Positions 7,007 through 14,703 of a stretch of DNA of 38,787 nt are shown one piece after another. The DNA is taken from NCBI GenBank assembly GCA_002320605.1, contig DCKG01000010.1:1-38787 (forward strand), given 5' to 3'. Made by a program: the position numbers and the translations under genes. The notes beneath the pieces were generated by a model. It worked only from the letters and a program-made list of their open reading frames with translations. It was not told where the DNA came from and made no database searches. Origin of the DNA: Bacteroidales bacterium UBA1680. Its GTDB lineage: Bacteria > Bacteroidota > Bacteroidia > Bacteroidales > UBA932. The first letter of the stretch is position 1. Each line of letters opens with the position of its first letter.

Positions 7007-8338
7007 ATGAAAATCAGGCTTTCCGATCATTTCTCGTACGCGATTCTTTTTCGTTTCACGATCCCGACAATAGGCATGATGTTATTTGCCTCGGTGTATA
7101 ACATCGTGGACGGGCTTTTCGTGTCTAATCTAGTCGGGAAGACCGCTTTCGCAGCCCTCAATCTCATATTCCCATTCATTCAAATGCTGACATCCTTCGG
7201 ATTCATGATAGGGACGGGTGGAGCGGCGATGGTTTCCAGGCTATTAGGGCAGAAAGATGATGCCAAGGCGAACAAGGTCTTTTCTATGCTGGTGTATTTC
7301 GCGTCGGTTCTGGGCGTTATTCTGGCTGTCATCGGGATTCTGTCCGTTAGAAAAGTCTCAATATTCCTAGGCGCCACGGAAGACATGTTGGATCAGTGCG
7401 TCCTTTATGGCTCTATATGCTTGTCGGCGTTGCCGGCTGGTTTGCTTCAATTCGTATTTCAGCCTTTGATGATTACCGCAGCCAAGCCAACGATGGGGTT
7501 CTGGGTTACCATAGGTGCCGGTCTCATGAATATTTGCATGGATGCCTTGTTCATTGGCGTATTCCATTGGGGGCTGGCTGGTGCTGCTGCCGCTACGGGA
7601 CTGAGTCAGTGCGTTGGCGGCTTCGTGCCTCTGGCCTATTTCGCCAGGAAGAATTCTTCACTGCTGAAACTCGGTAGGCCGGCCAGAAAGGCTAGCATTC
7701 TGCTAAATGCCTGTGCCAACGGCTCTTCTGAGTTATTGTCGAACATCTCTGCTTCTGTTGTCGGGATGCTGTTCAATTACCAGCTGATGAAATATCTTGG
7801 GGAAAATGGAGTCGCAGCCTATGGCGTGCTAATGTACATCAACTTCATATTCGTGGCTATCTTCATTGGATATTCCGTCGGCATTGAACCCGTGATAGGC
7901 TATAATTTCGGAGCGGAAAATCATGATGAGCTTAAGAATATATTCTCGAAGAGCTTGAAGATAATAGCCATGGTTGCCGTTTTGATGACGTTGTCTGCCG
8001 AACTGCTTGCCGGGCCGCTGGCTTCGAGCTTCGTCGGCTATGATCACGAGCTCTGGCTGCTTACTCGCCATGCTTTCCGGATATATTCCGTCGCTTTCCT
8101 GCTGTGCGGGTTCAATATTTTCGGCTCGGCTCTCTTCACTGCTCTTAGCAACGGCGCGATTTCAGCAGTCATTTCTTTTTTCAGAACGCTTGTCTGCGAA
8201 GTGGCTGCGATTATGTTGCTGCCGTTGATTTTCGGCATCAATGGAATCTGGGGCTCCGTCATTGCTGCCGAAATCGTCGCCCTATGCCTAACAACCTTCT
8301 TCGTCCTCCGCTACCGCTCGAGGTACCACTACTACTAG
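7007..8338 (+). CDS. MATE family efflux transporter
   Basis: A 443-residue polytopic membrane protein of the MATE family, which exports cationic drugs or metabolites using Na+ or H+ gradients. About twelve hydrophobic segments span the length. The N-terminal lobe begins with a PTIGMMLFASVYNIVDGLFV segment followed by GKTAFAALNLIFP; the second lobe contains a GYSVGIEPVIGYNFGA motif (about 287-302), typical of the family. It is separated from recX by 55 nt and has its own promoter. The substrate cannot be read from the sequence. Confidence 0.93.
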   Translation: MKIRLSDHFSYAILFRFTIPTIGMMLFASVYNIVDGLFVSNLVGKTAFAALNLIFPFIQMLTSFGFMIGTGGAAMVSRLLGQKDDAKANKVFSMLVYFASVLGVILAVIGILSVRKVSIFLGATEDMLDQCVLYGSICLSALPAGLLQFVFQPLMITAAKPTMGFWVTIGAGLMNICMDALFIGVFHWGLAGAAAATGLSQCVGGFVPLAYFARKNSSLLKLGRPARKASILLNACANGSSELLSNISASVVGMLFNYQLMKYLGENGVAAYGVLMYINFIFVAIFIGYSVGIEPVIGYNFGAENHDELKNIFSKSLKIIAMVAVLMTLSAELLAGPLASSFVGYDHELWLLTRHAFRIYSVAFLLCGFNIFGSALFTALSNGAISAVISFFRTLVCEVAAIMLLPLIFGINGIWGSVIAAEIVALCLTTFFVLRYRSRYHYY

Positions 8339-8434
8339 CGTCTCCGTTTGCTCCTAGCTTGAACCGAGTCTCTAGGTGTAATGATTTGTTGAAAAGTTGT
8401 TGGCATATTTCTATGTAAAGAGAGTGAGAATTGC

Positions 8435-8442
8435 TAATTTTG
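8435..8442 (+). promoter_or_regulatory. -7 box upstream of purC
   Basis: TAATTTTG is a full match to TAnnTTTG and ends 28 nt before the purC ATG. No TTTG is seen at the right distance upstream, so the call rests on the -7 element alone. Confidence 0.4.
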
Positions 8443-8470
8443 CAGGCAGAACTTAATATTCATAAAATAT

Positions 8471-9412
8471 ATGGAAGCAATTGTCAATACCGATTTCAAA
8501 CTGCCAGGACAAGCAGGAAAGTATGTCGGGAAAGTTCGTGATGTCTATGACATCGAAGGAAAGTATCTGGTCATGGTCGTGACAGACAGAATCTCGGCCT
8601 TTGATGTGGTTCTGCCTAAAGGCATACCTTACAAAGGGCAGGTGCTGAACAGGATAGCAGCTAAGTTCCTAGATGCGACGAAGGACATTCTTCCGAACTG
8701 GAAAATTGCAGTTCCGGATCCTTCGGTAACAATCGGTTACAAATGCGAACCATTCAGAGTCGAGATGGTCATCAGAGGTTACCTAGCCGGTCATGCATGG
8801 AGAGAGTACAAGGCAGGAAAGCGCGAACTCTGCGGCGTGAAGCTTCCAGACGGCATGGTGGAGAATCAGAGATTCCCTGAGCCCATCATCACTCCGACTT
8901 CAAAAGCCATCGAAGGACACGACGAAGACGTGACCAGAGATGAAATAATTGCTAGTGGCCTCGTAGGTAAAGAGGATTACGCTAAGCTAGAGGAATATAC
9001 AAGGGCAATTTTCGCTCGTGGAACGGAAATCGCTGCCAGGCAAGGTCTCTTGTTGGTAGACACAAAATACGAGTTCGGCAAGAAGGACGGTCAGATTTAC
9101 CTGATGGATGAGGTGCATACCCCGGACTCTTCCCGCTATTTCTACTCCGATGGTTATGAAGAAAGGCTGGCCAAAGGCGAGCATCAGAAACAACTTTCCA
9201 AGGAATTCGTTCGTGAATGGCTGATGGCAGGTGGCTTCCAGGGACTGGCGGGGCAGAAGGTGCCGGAAATGACTCCTGAGGTGGTAAACAGCATCACCGA
9301 CCGCTACATCGAGCTCTTCGAGCATATCACCGGCGACAAATTCCAGAAGACTGAATATACTGCCGAAAGCATCGAAAAGAACGTCCTCGACTGCCTCTCC
9401 ACGCTGAAATAG
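8471..9412 (+). CDS. purC: Phosphoribosylaminoimidazole-succinocarboxamide synthase
   Basis: SAICAR synthetase joins CAIR and aspartate using ATP in de novo purine synthesis. The protein has 313 residues, the longer form seen in many Bacteroidota and in yeast. Typical motifs are GKVRDVYD at 20-27 (ATP-binding glycine loop), TDRISAFDV at about 38-46, EMVIRGYLAGHAW at about 98-110 and GHDEDVTRDE at about 151-160. It is a single-gene unit with about 130 nt of upstream DNA, convergent with mtgA (29 nt between stops). No purine riboswitch-like structure is evident in the leader. Confidence 0.98.
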   Translation: MEAIVNTDFKLPGQAGKYVGKVRDVYDIEGKYLVMVVTDRISAFDVVLPKGIPYKGQVLNRIAAKFLDATKDILPNWKIAVPDPSVTIGYKCEPFRVEMVIRGYLAGHAWREYKAGKRELCGVKLPDGMVENQRFPEPIITPTSKAIEGHDEDVTRDEIIASGLVGKEDYAKLEEYTRAIFARGTEIAARQGLLLVDTKYEFGKKDGQIYLMDEVHTPDSSRYFYSDGYEERLAKGEHQKQLSKEFVREWLMAGGFQGLAGQKVPEMTPEVVNSITDRYIELFEHITGDKFQKTEYTAESIEKNVLDCLSTLK

Positions 9413-9441
9413 ATATTCTGGATTTCAGCCCGGGAGGCAGG

Positions 9442-10206
9442 TTATTTTGATTTCTTGGCAGAGGACTTTTCTTTTTTAGATGCAGCGCCCTTGTGATAAA
9501 CCCAGTCGGGGTAGGCGAGTTTCGGCTCCAGGGCAGCAATCTGGTTAGCGCGCATCATGAGATAACTTGTCGGGCGGGCTGCATTGCGTCGAAGCGGATT
9601 CGGCAGGCATGCGGCAATCAGGCAGCATTGCTGGCGAGTCATCTTCGCCGCAGTGGTTCCGAACAGCTGCTCTGCGGCAGCCTCGCTCCCATATATTCCT
9701 TTACCCATCTCAATGACATTCAGATAGACCTCCATTATCCGCTTCTTGCTCCAGAACGTCTCTATGAGTACGGTGAAATAGGCCTCGCAGCCCTTTCTGA
9801 CCCATGAACGCGATTGGAACAGGAATACATTCTTTGCGGTCTGCTGGGAAATCGTGCTGGCTCCGCGAATGCGGGCCCTGTGGCCTGAATCGTATTCTTG
9901 CTGAGCCTGCTTGATTGCCTTCCAGTCGAACCCATTGTGCTTGTCGAACAGATTGTCCTCGCTAGCCATCACCGCACGGGCCATCTCTGGCGAAATATTC
10001 TTATATCTTACCCACTTGTAGTGAGTGTGATAGTTTTTGTCGTCACGGAACTGGACTGACCTCTGAATCATTGTCGGGGTGACAAGGATCGGACACCACT
10101 TCAGTACGATGACGCTCACCAGCGAAAGCGCAATGAGTGCCAGCGGCAGCTTTATCAATAGCAGCCTCCACAAACGTCCGAGGAATGTCCTTTTTCTTTT
10201 CGCCAT
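9442..10206 (-). CDS. mtgA: Monofunctional biosynthetic peptidoglycan transglycosylase
   Basis: A GT51 glycosyltransferase that polymerises lipid II into glycan strands at the inner membrane. The 254-residue protein has one N-terminal transmembrane helix (about 14-36) and a transglycosylase domain. The catalytic glutamate E83 lies in MASEDNLF, followed by RGASTISQQTAKNVFLF and EVYLNVIEMGKGIYG, which are family signatures. No transpeptidase domain follows, so it is not a class A PBP. The lysine-rich tail (KKEKSSAKKSK) is low complexity. It is divergent from the C1 peptidase gene. Confidence 0.97.
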   Translation of the reverse strand: MAKRKRTFLGRLWRLLLIKLPLALIALSLVSVIVLKWCPILVTPTMIQRSVQFRDDKNYHTHYKWVRYKNISPEMARAVMASEDNLFDKHNGFDWKAIKQAQQEYDSGHRARIRGASTISQQTAKNVFLFQSRSWVRKGCEAYFTVLIETFWSKKRIMEVYLNVIEMGKGIYGSEAAAEQLFGTTAAKMTRQQCCLIAACLPNPLRRNAARPTSYLMMRANQIAALEPKLAYPDWVYHKGAASKKEKSSAKKSK

Positions 10207-10327
10207 AAAAGTATTTTCGTGGCTGCGAAATTAATCATTTCTGTCGAAATATAGCCTGTCACTATTTTCGACAATTAGAAATATGCCGAATATTGGCTAT
10301 ATTCGCAAAAAGCAATATCCTAATGTT

Positions 10328-11725
10328 ATGAAAGCAAGATTTTTCCTTCTGGCAGCGACTGCTGTGGTGCTCTTCGCCCCCAACACATTCTCACAGTCAA
10401 AGATAGACCCCAAGGGCGGCATCTCCGCTGAAATTCTCTCTGAGATTTCAAAGGGCTACGAGGGCACAGCATCGGACAAGGCAATACGCAATGCGCTTAA
10501 TTCCAATTCCATAAGCGTGCTCGCTACAAATGTGGACAATCTTGCCATGATAGACACCCATTTCTCTGATGAAGTGAAGACCAAGGGCCGCACGAACCAG
10601 AAATCCTCCGGCAGGTGCTGGCTGTTCTCCGGACTTAACGTGCTTAGGTCTAGAATGATCGAGAAGCATGACCTAGGTAGTTTCACTTTCTCGCAAAACT
10701 ACATATTCTTTTACGATCAGCTGGAGAAGGCAAACTTGTTCCTTCAAGGCGTGATTGACACGAAAGATCTTCCTTTCGACGATAGGAAAGTAGACTGGCT
10801 GTTCAGCAACCCTATCGGCGACGGCGGGCAGTTCACCGGCGTTGCAAACCTAGTGATGAAGTACGGTCTGGTACCATCAGATGCCATGCCGGAGACATAT
10901 TCAGCAAATAACACCTCTGGGATGCGCAGCCAGATTGCCACTAAACTGAGGGAAGACGGCTTGAAGTTGCGAGATGCTTCTAAGAAAGACTGCCATGAGA
11001 TGAAGGTCCAGATGTTGAAGGAAGTTTATAGAATGCTGGTCCTCTGTCTCGGCGAGCCACCGAAGGAGTTTGAATGGGCGAGATATAATTCGAAGAACGA
11101 ATTCGTCAGCCGCAAGACCTACACTCCGAAGTCGTTCTATGCAGAGTTCATCGGTGAGGATCTTGAAAACAACTACGTCATGCTGATGAACGACCCTTCT
11201 CGCGAGTACGGCAAGGTTTATGAAATCGACTACGACCGTCACGTCTATGACGGCCAGAACTGGCTGTATGTCAACCTGCCAATAGAACGCATCAAGGAAA
11301 TAGCAATCGCTTCAATCAAGGCCAACACTGCCATGTACTTTTCCTGTGACGTGGGCAAGTTCATGGACAGGACGAAGGGCACTCTGGACCTTCGGAACTA
11401 CGACTACGGCTCCCTTTTCGGAACTACTTTCGGCATGGACAAGAAGCAGAGGATAATGACCCATGCCAGCGGCTCATCCCACGCAATGACTCTAATTGCG
11501 GCTGACCTGTGTGACGGCAAGCCCGTCAAATGGATGGTGGAGAATAGCTGGGGCGAGACCTCAGGCTACAAGGGCAACCTCATCATGACCGACGACTGGT
11601 TCAATGAATACATGTTCCGCCTCGTCGCAGAAAAGAGGTTCGTTCCAGCCGATATCATGGATATGCTGAATCAGAAGCCGATCCTCCTCCCCGCCTGGGA
11701 CCCAATGTTCCTCCCAGAGGAATAA
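10328..11725 (+). CDS. Secreted C1-family (bleomycin hydrolase/PepC-like) aminopeptidase
   Basis: From the ATG at 10328 the protein has 465 residues, starting with a signal peptide (MKARFFLLAATAVVLF.., cleavage near TFSQ). An upstream in-frame ATG (10283) would bury the signal and is unlikely. The papain-fold triad is complete: C97 in SGRCWLFS, H385 in SSHAMTL and N406 in ENSWGE, the C1B pattern. Cytosolic PepC enzymes lack a signal peptide; this version should act in the periplasm, or be lipidation-independent and surface-exposed, probably trimming oligopeptides. A 65-residue N-terminal part precedes the catalytic domain. Confidence 0.93.
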   Translation: MKARFFLLAATAVVLFAPNTFSQSKIDPKGGISAEILSEISKGYEGTASDKAIRNALNSNSISVLATNVDNLAMIDTHFSDEVKTKGRTNQKSSGRCWLFSGLNVLRSRMIEKHDLGSFTFSQNYIFFYDQLEKANLFLQGVIDTKDLPFDDRKVDWLFSNPIGDGGQFTGVANLVMKYGLVPSDAMPETYSANNTSGMRSQIATKLREDGLKLRDASKKDCHEMKVQMLKEVYRMLVLCLGEPPKEFEWARYNSKNEFVSRKTYTPKSFYAEFIGEDLENNYVMLMNDPSREYGKVYEIDYDRHVYDGQNWLYVNLPIERIKEIAIASIKANTAMYFSCDVGKFMDRTKGTLDLRNYDYGSLFGTTFGMDKKQRIMTHASGSSHAMTLIAADLCDGKPVKWMVENSWGETSGYKGNLIMTDDWFNEYMFRLVAEKRFVPADIMDMLNQKPILLPAWDPMFLPEE

Positions 11726-11811
11726 TGCGCTATTCCGCAATTTCCGGTGCTAGAAAACTGCAATATTCTGCAAATTTAGGCTGTTCGAAACTGCACTATT
11801 TTGCAAAAAAA
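11721..11811. repeat. Three 23-bp palindrome-like repeats at a 34-bp period
   Basis: Repeats start at 11721, 11755 and 11789, exactly 34 bp apart, with the consensus TGC.(C/A)TATT.(C/T)GCAA; the second is a near palindrome, TGCA-ATATTC-TGCA. The first overlaps the stop codon of the C1 peptidase gene. They sit upstream of the toxin-antitoxin scar and could be operator sites or a terminator-like cluster. Confidence 0.65.
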
Positions 11812-11822
11812 TAGTGTACGTA

Positions 11823-11869
11823 TTTATGTATCCTTTTATGTATGCTTCTAAAATATATTCTTATATTTG
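11823..11869 (+). promoter_or_regulatory. Promoter of the TA remnant, with 12-bp tandem repeats
   Basis: Two adjacent 12-bp direct repeats, TTTATGTATCCT (11823-11834) and TTTATGTATGCT (11835-11846), precede a full -7 match, TATATTTG (11862-11869). The ATG of the antitoxin remnant follows at 11892. Such short iterons fit an antitoxin-bound operator. Confidence 0.5.
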
Positions 11870-11891
11870 AGGCAGTTAAAGGTGATTGGAT

Positions 11892-12039
11892 ATGGAGATA
11901 ATCACTGCGAAAGAGCTTAGGGCCAATCAGAAAAAATACCTTGATATGGCCGCCGAAGAACCGCATCATCTATTCCGTCAACGACAATGTTGTCACTGTC
12001 TATGTAATCTCCCTCCGTGGTCATTACTCCGACAAATAA
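11892..12039 (+). pseudogene. Toxin-antitoxin scar: Phd/YefM antitoxin head joined out of frame to a RelE/ParE-family toxin tail
   Basis: From ATG 11892 the first 23 codons read MEIITAKELRANQKKYLDMA and then AEE, the N-terminus of a Phd/YefM-type antitoxin (DNA-binding part). From 11962, in the +1 frame, 25 codons read RIIYSVNDNVVTVYVISLRG then HYSDK and a stop (12037-12039), a typical C-terminal end of a RelE/Txe/YoeB-like mRNA interferase. Everything between, that is the antitoxin C-terminus and the toxin N-terminus, is missing. The fused frame instead reads on from 11961 as an unrelated tail to 12071. I infer a single internal deletion that removed both activities; promoter and operator-like repeats remain upstream. 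Confidence 0.8.
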
Positions 12040-12067
12040 TTTCAGCTACGACGGACGATATATTTAA

Positions 12068-12105
12068 TTAACATTTTGTTAATAACATTTTGTTAATTAT
12101 ATTTG
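12068..12105 (+). promoter_or_regulatory. Promoter with twin palindromic operators for the AAA ATPase gene
   Basis: Two copies of the palindrome TTAACATTTTGTTAA lie back to back (12068-12082 and, less its first T, 12083-12096). The -33 TTTG (12075-12078) is inside copy 1, the spacer is exactly 19 nt and is filled by copy 2, and TATATTTG (12098-12105) is a full -7 match. A protein bound to the palindromes would cover the promoter. The transcript would start near 12112, about 11 nt before the ATG. Confidence 0.7.
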
Positions 12106-12122
12106 CGCAAATCAGTAGATGC

Positions 12123-13259
12123 ATGAACGACAATCCTTTCATATTGGAGCCGTACAGGTCTAAAGAACTGTTCTGCGACAGGGAAGAGGAAACTTCCCGG
12201 CTCATCGAAGACGTGGAAAACGGGAGGAACGTGACGCTCATTTCTCCACGAAGGCTGGGCAAGACTGGCCTCATCCTCAGGACTTTCGATGAGATAGCTT
12301 CGAGAAAATTGAAAATCAAGACAGTCTACGCAGACATCAGCTCGGCCAGTAATCTTGACGATTTCATCAGGCTGTTGTCAGAGGCCGTGGTAAGCGTTCT
12401 CAAAGAAAACACAAAGATTTCGAAGTTTTTCAGGTCGCTTGGAGGGATAAGGCCGCTGATAAGCTACGATCCCGTCACTGGTCAGCCGCAGGTCTCAATT
12501 ACTTGGCAATCCAGCGAGGAGAAAGCCATGACTTTGAAGTCCCTGTTGACCTATCTTGAAGGCAGCGGAACCACTGTCCTTGTAGCGATTGACGAGTTTC
12601 AGCAGATAAGAGAGTTTCAGGATGTGAATATGGAAGCTCTGCTGAGGACTTATATTCAACCTCTGGGCAATGTCCACTTCATATTCAGTGGTAGCAGGAA
12701 GCACGTTATGAGCGACATGTTCACCAATGCCAAAAGCCCCTTTTATGAGAGCACCATATTCATGAACCTGGGAAAGTTGGACAAGGCAGTATATTCAAGA
12801 TTCATAATGGATATGTTCAATAAGGGAGGAAAGGAAATTGAACCATCTGACATTGAATATATTATCGAATGGACCGAGGATTACACCTTTTACACCCAGG
12901 CCCTTTGCAATACTGTCTTCATGATTAGCGGTGACAAGGTCGGCAGGAATGATGTCAACAATGCCATCGTGCGTATCTTGGAGAGCAATCAGGACCGTTT
13001 CCTTGAAATCAGGCGGCTGCTGACGGCTCAGCAGTGGAATGTCCTAACTGCGGTTGCAAGAGAAGGCTCCGTCTCCAAACCCACTGCCGCCTCATTCCTT
13101 AGGAAGCATGCCCTCCCATCCGGAGCCTCAGTTCTCCGAGCTATCAACTCCTTAGTAGACAAAGAGATGCTCCTGGCTACCACCACCCCCGACGGCCTCA
13201 CCTCATATTCGGTGTACAACGTCTTTCTGTCGAAGTATTTGGAAAATATACGATTGTAG
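12123..13259 (+). CDS. AAA ATPase of the archaeal-type ATPase family (PF01637-like)
   Basis: A 378-residue protein from the ATG at 12123. It opens with the family hallmark NPFILEPYRSKELFCDRE.E and has a P-loop SPRRLGKTGL at 41-50, Walker B LVAIDEFQQI at about 153-162 and an arginine-containing SGSRKH sensor near 194. The C-terminal half resembles a winged-helix domain (TAQQWNVLTAVAREGSVSKP...SVLRAINSLVDKEML), which could bind DNA. Members are abundant in Bacteroidales and have no settled role. It lies after a TA scar, has the twin-palindrome promoter, and converges with the flippase gene (11 nt between stops). Autoregulation through its winged helix is plausible but inferred. Confidence 0.85.
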   Translation: MNDNPFILEPYRSKELFCDREEETSRLIEDVENGRNVTLISPRRLGKTGLILRTFDEIASRKLKIKTVYADISSASNLDDFIRLLSEAVVSVLKENTKISKFFRSLGGIRPLISYDPVTGQPQVSITWQSSEEKAMTLKSLLTYLEGSGTTVLVAIDEFQQIREFQDVNMEALLRTYIQPLGNVHFIFSGSRKHVMSDMFTNAKSPFYESTIFMNLGKLDKAVYSRFIMDMFNKGGKEIEPSDIEYIIEWTEDYTFYTQALCNTVFMISGDKVGRNDVNNAIVRILESNQDRFLEIRRLLTAQQWNVLTAVAREGSVSKPTAASFLRKHALPSGASVLRAINSLVDKEMLLATTTPDGLTSYSVYNVFLSKYLENIRL

Positions 13260-13270
13260 GGAGCCAAGCA

Positions 13271-14695
13271 TTATAGCGAACTTCGATCTGCTTTATTGAC
13301 AAGAGATTTTAAGAAGTTTATGATATTGAGCCTCTTTATGGCTATAACTGTGAGGAATGCTGTTATTATGATAAGGAAGGTTATTCTTAAGATGATATTT
13401 GATTTGAAGTATGCAAGCACTAGCGAGATGAGTACTGAAAGAATAAGTGCGATTAATAATTGATTTGGCAGATGCAGGCTAGAATATTTCCTAGTTGCTG
13501 CATACATCATGAAATAAGTTACTATCCTTGATATCGTCAATCCGATAGGAACTGCAACAACTCCAATCTTCTTAAGGAAGGCAATCAAAAATAATATATT
13601 GAGCGTGCTGCCAATGATGTAAGCTATCCCTACGAATTTCGTATTTCTGCTTATTGACAGTCCTGATTGTGCTATTGGGAACAATAGCAGGAATGACATA
13701 GGTATGCAAAGCATTGTAAGGTAAATGCATGCATCCAGATAGTTCTTATTGCTGAATATTAGAATGAGTTCATTTGATAACAAGGATAACGCACACGAAA
13801 CGAATATGGCTAGAAGAACGAAAAAAGTAAATAGTCTGTCTAACTCACTTTGAAAATTAGGCTTTTTGTAGCTTTCATAAAGATAAGGGGCCCAGACATT
13901 TCTAAGAGCCATGCTGATAAGGGTGAAGGCAGATGCAAATTGCACTGCGACGGAGTAAATTCCAAGTTCAGTATAAGATACAGATTTACCGATGAATATC
14001 TGGCCCAAGGAAGAATCAACCCATCCTGCGAGAATAGCAGGAAGGAGAGGTATGCAATATTTCAGCGCCCTTTTTAGATAGTTCCAATCGAAACTGAGAT
14101 TTACAAGGGATTTATTCAGCAGGTAGAAATATATCAGCGAGAAAAGATCCCCAACGAGGGTGCCGACGAAAAAGCCTGTTATTCCCCAATGGAGCACAGC
14201 AATCGTGTAGATGTTTACGGTCAGCTGAATTACTAGGCTCATTATTGTACCTATTGCAAACTTGACAGGCTGCTTGTTGAATCTTGTCAGAATAGAGAAA
14301 TAAGATATGAAACTCCCTGCCGGAATTGAAAGCAGGACTAATATGAAATCTAATTCATGACCGTGCAAGCTTAAGACGTTTTCTACCCAGAAATTGCAGG
14401 ATAGGCTCATTATTATCAGAATCGAAATAGATATGGTCAGAATTGACCAAAATCCAGTAGATACCAGAATCGTCTTATTAATGCCTTTCTCGTAATAGTC
14501 CCTGGCGATGCCAGAGTGAATGTTCAAATTTGAGGCAAGATCGAGGATTCCTTTAACAGAAATGAGCATTGCCATGATTCCGTATTCCTCTTGGGTTAGA
14601 ATTTTCGTATACATCGGCATCAGCAATAAGGCTGCTATTTTCCCTATCACTGAGGCCAGTCCGTATATCAAAAAATCTTTTAGGAATCTTAGCAT
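13271..14695 (-). CDS. Wzx-like polysaccharide flippase
   Basis: A 474-residue integral membrane protein of the MOP exporter superfamily with about 14 hydrophobic helices. Early motifs FLIYGLASVIGKIAALLLMP and YTKILTQEEYGIMAM are typical of oligosaccharide flippases (polysaccharide synthesis protein family). It should move undecaprenyl-diphosphate-linked glycans from the cytoplasmic to the periplasmic face. It is the last gene of the minus-strand glycan cluster, 8 nt after the glycosyltransferase. Base composition is visibly more AT-rich than the housekeeping genes to the left, as is common for acquired surface-glycan loci. Confidence 0.9.
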   Translation of the reverse strand: MLRFLKDFLIYGLASVIGKIAALLLMPMYTKILTQEEYGIMAMLISVKGILDLASNLNIHSGIARDYYEKGINKTILVSTGFWSILTISISILIIMSLSCNFWVENVLSLHGHELDFILVLLSIPAGSFISYFSILTRFNKQPVKFAIGTIMSLVIQLTVNIYTIAVLHWGITGFFVGTLVGDLFSLIYFYLLNKSLVNLSFDWNYLKRALKYCIPLLPAILAGWVDSSLGQIFIGKSVSYTELGIYSVAVQFASAFTLISMALRNVWAPYLYESYKKPNFQSELDRLFTFFVLLAIFVSCALSLLSNELILIFSNKNYLDACIYLTMLCIPMSFLLLFPIAQSGLSISRNTKFVGIAYIIGSTLNILFLIAFLKKIGVVAVPIGLTISRIVTYFMMYAATRKYSSLHLPNQLLIALILSVLISLVLAYFKSNIILRITFLIIITAFLTVIAIKRLNIINFLKSLVNKADRSSL

Positions 14696-14703
14696 GTTAA
14701 GTA

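Noticed and set aside
9413..9441. Terminator between purC and mtgA
   Set aside because: The 29 bp between the convergent stops contain no stem with a T-run.
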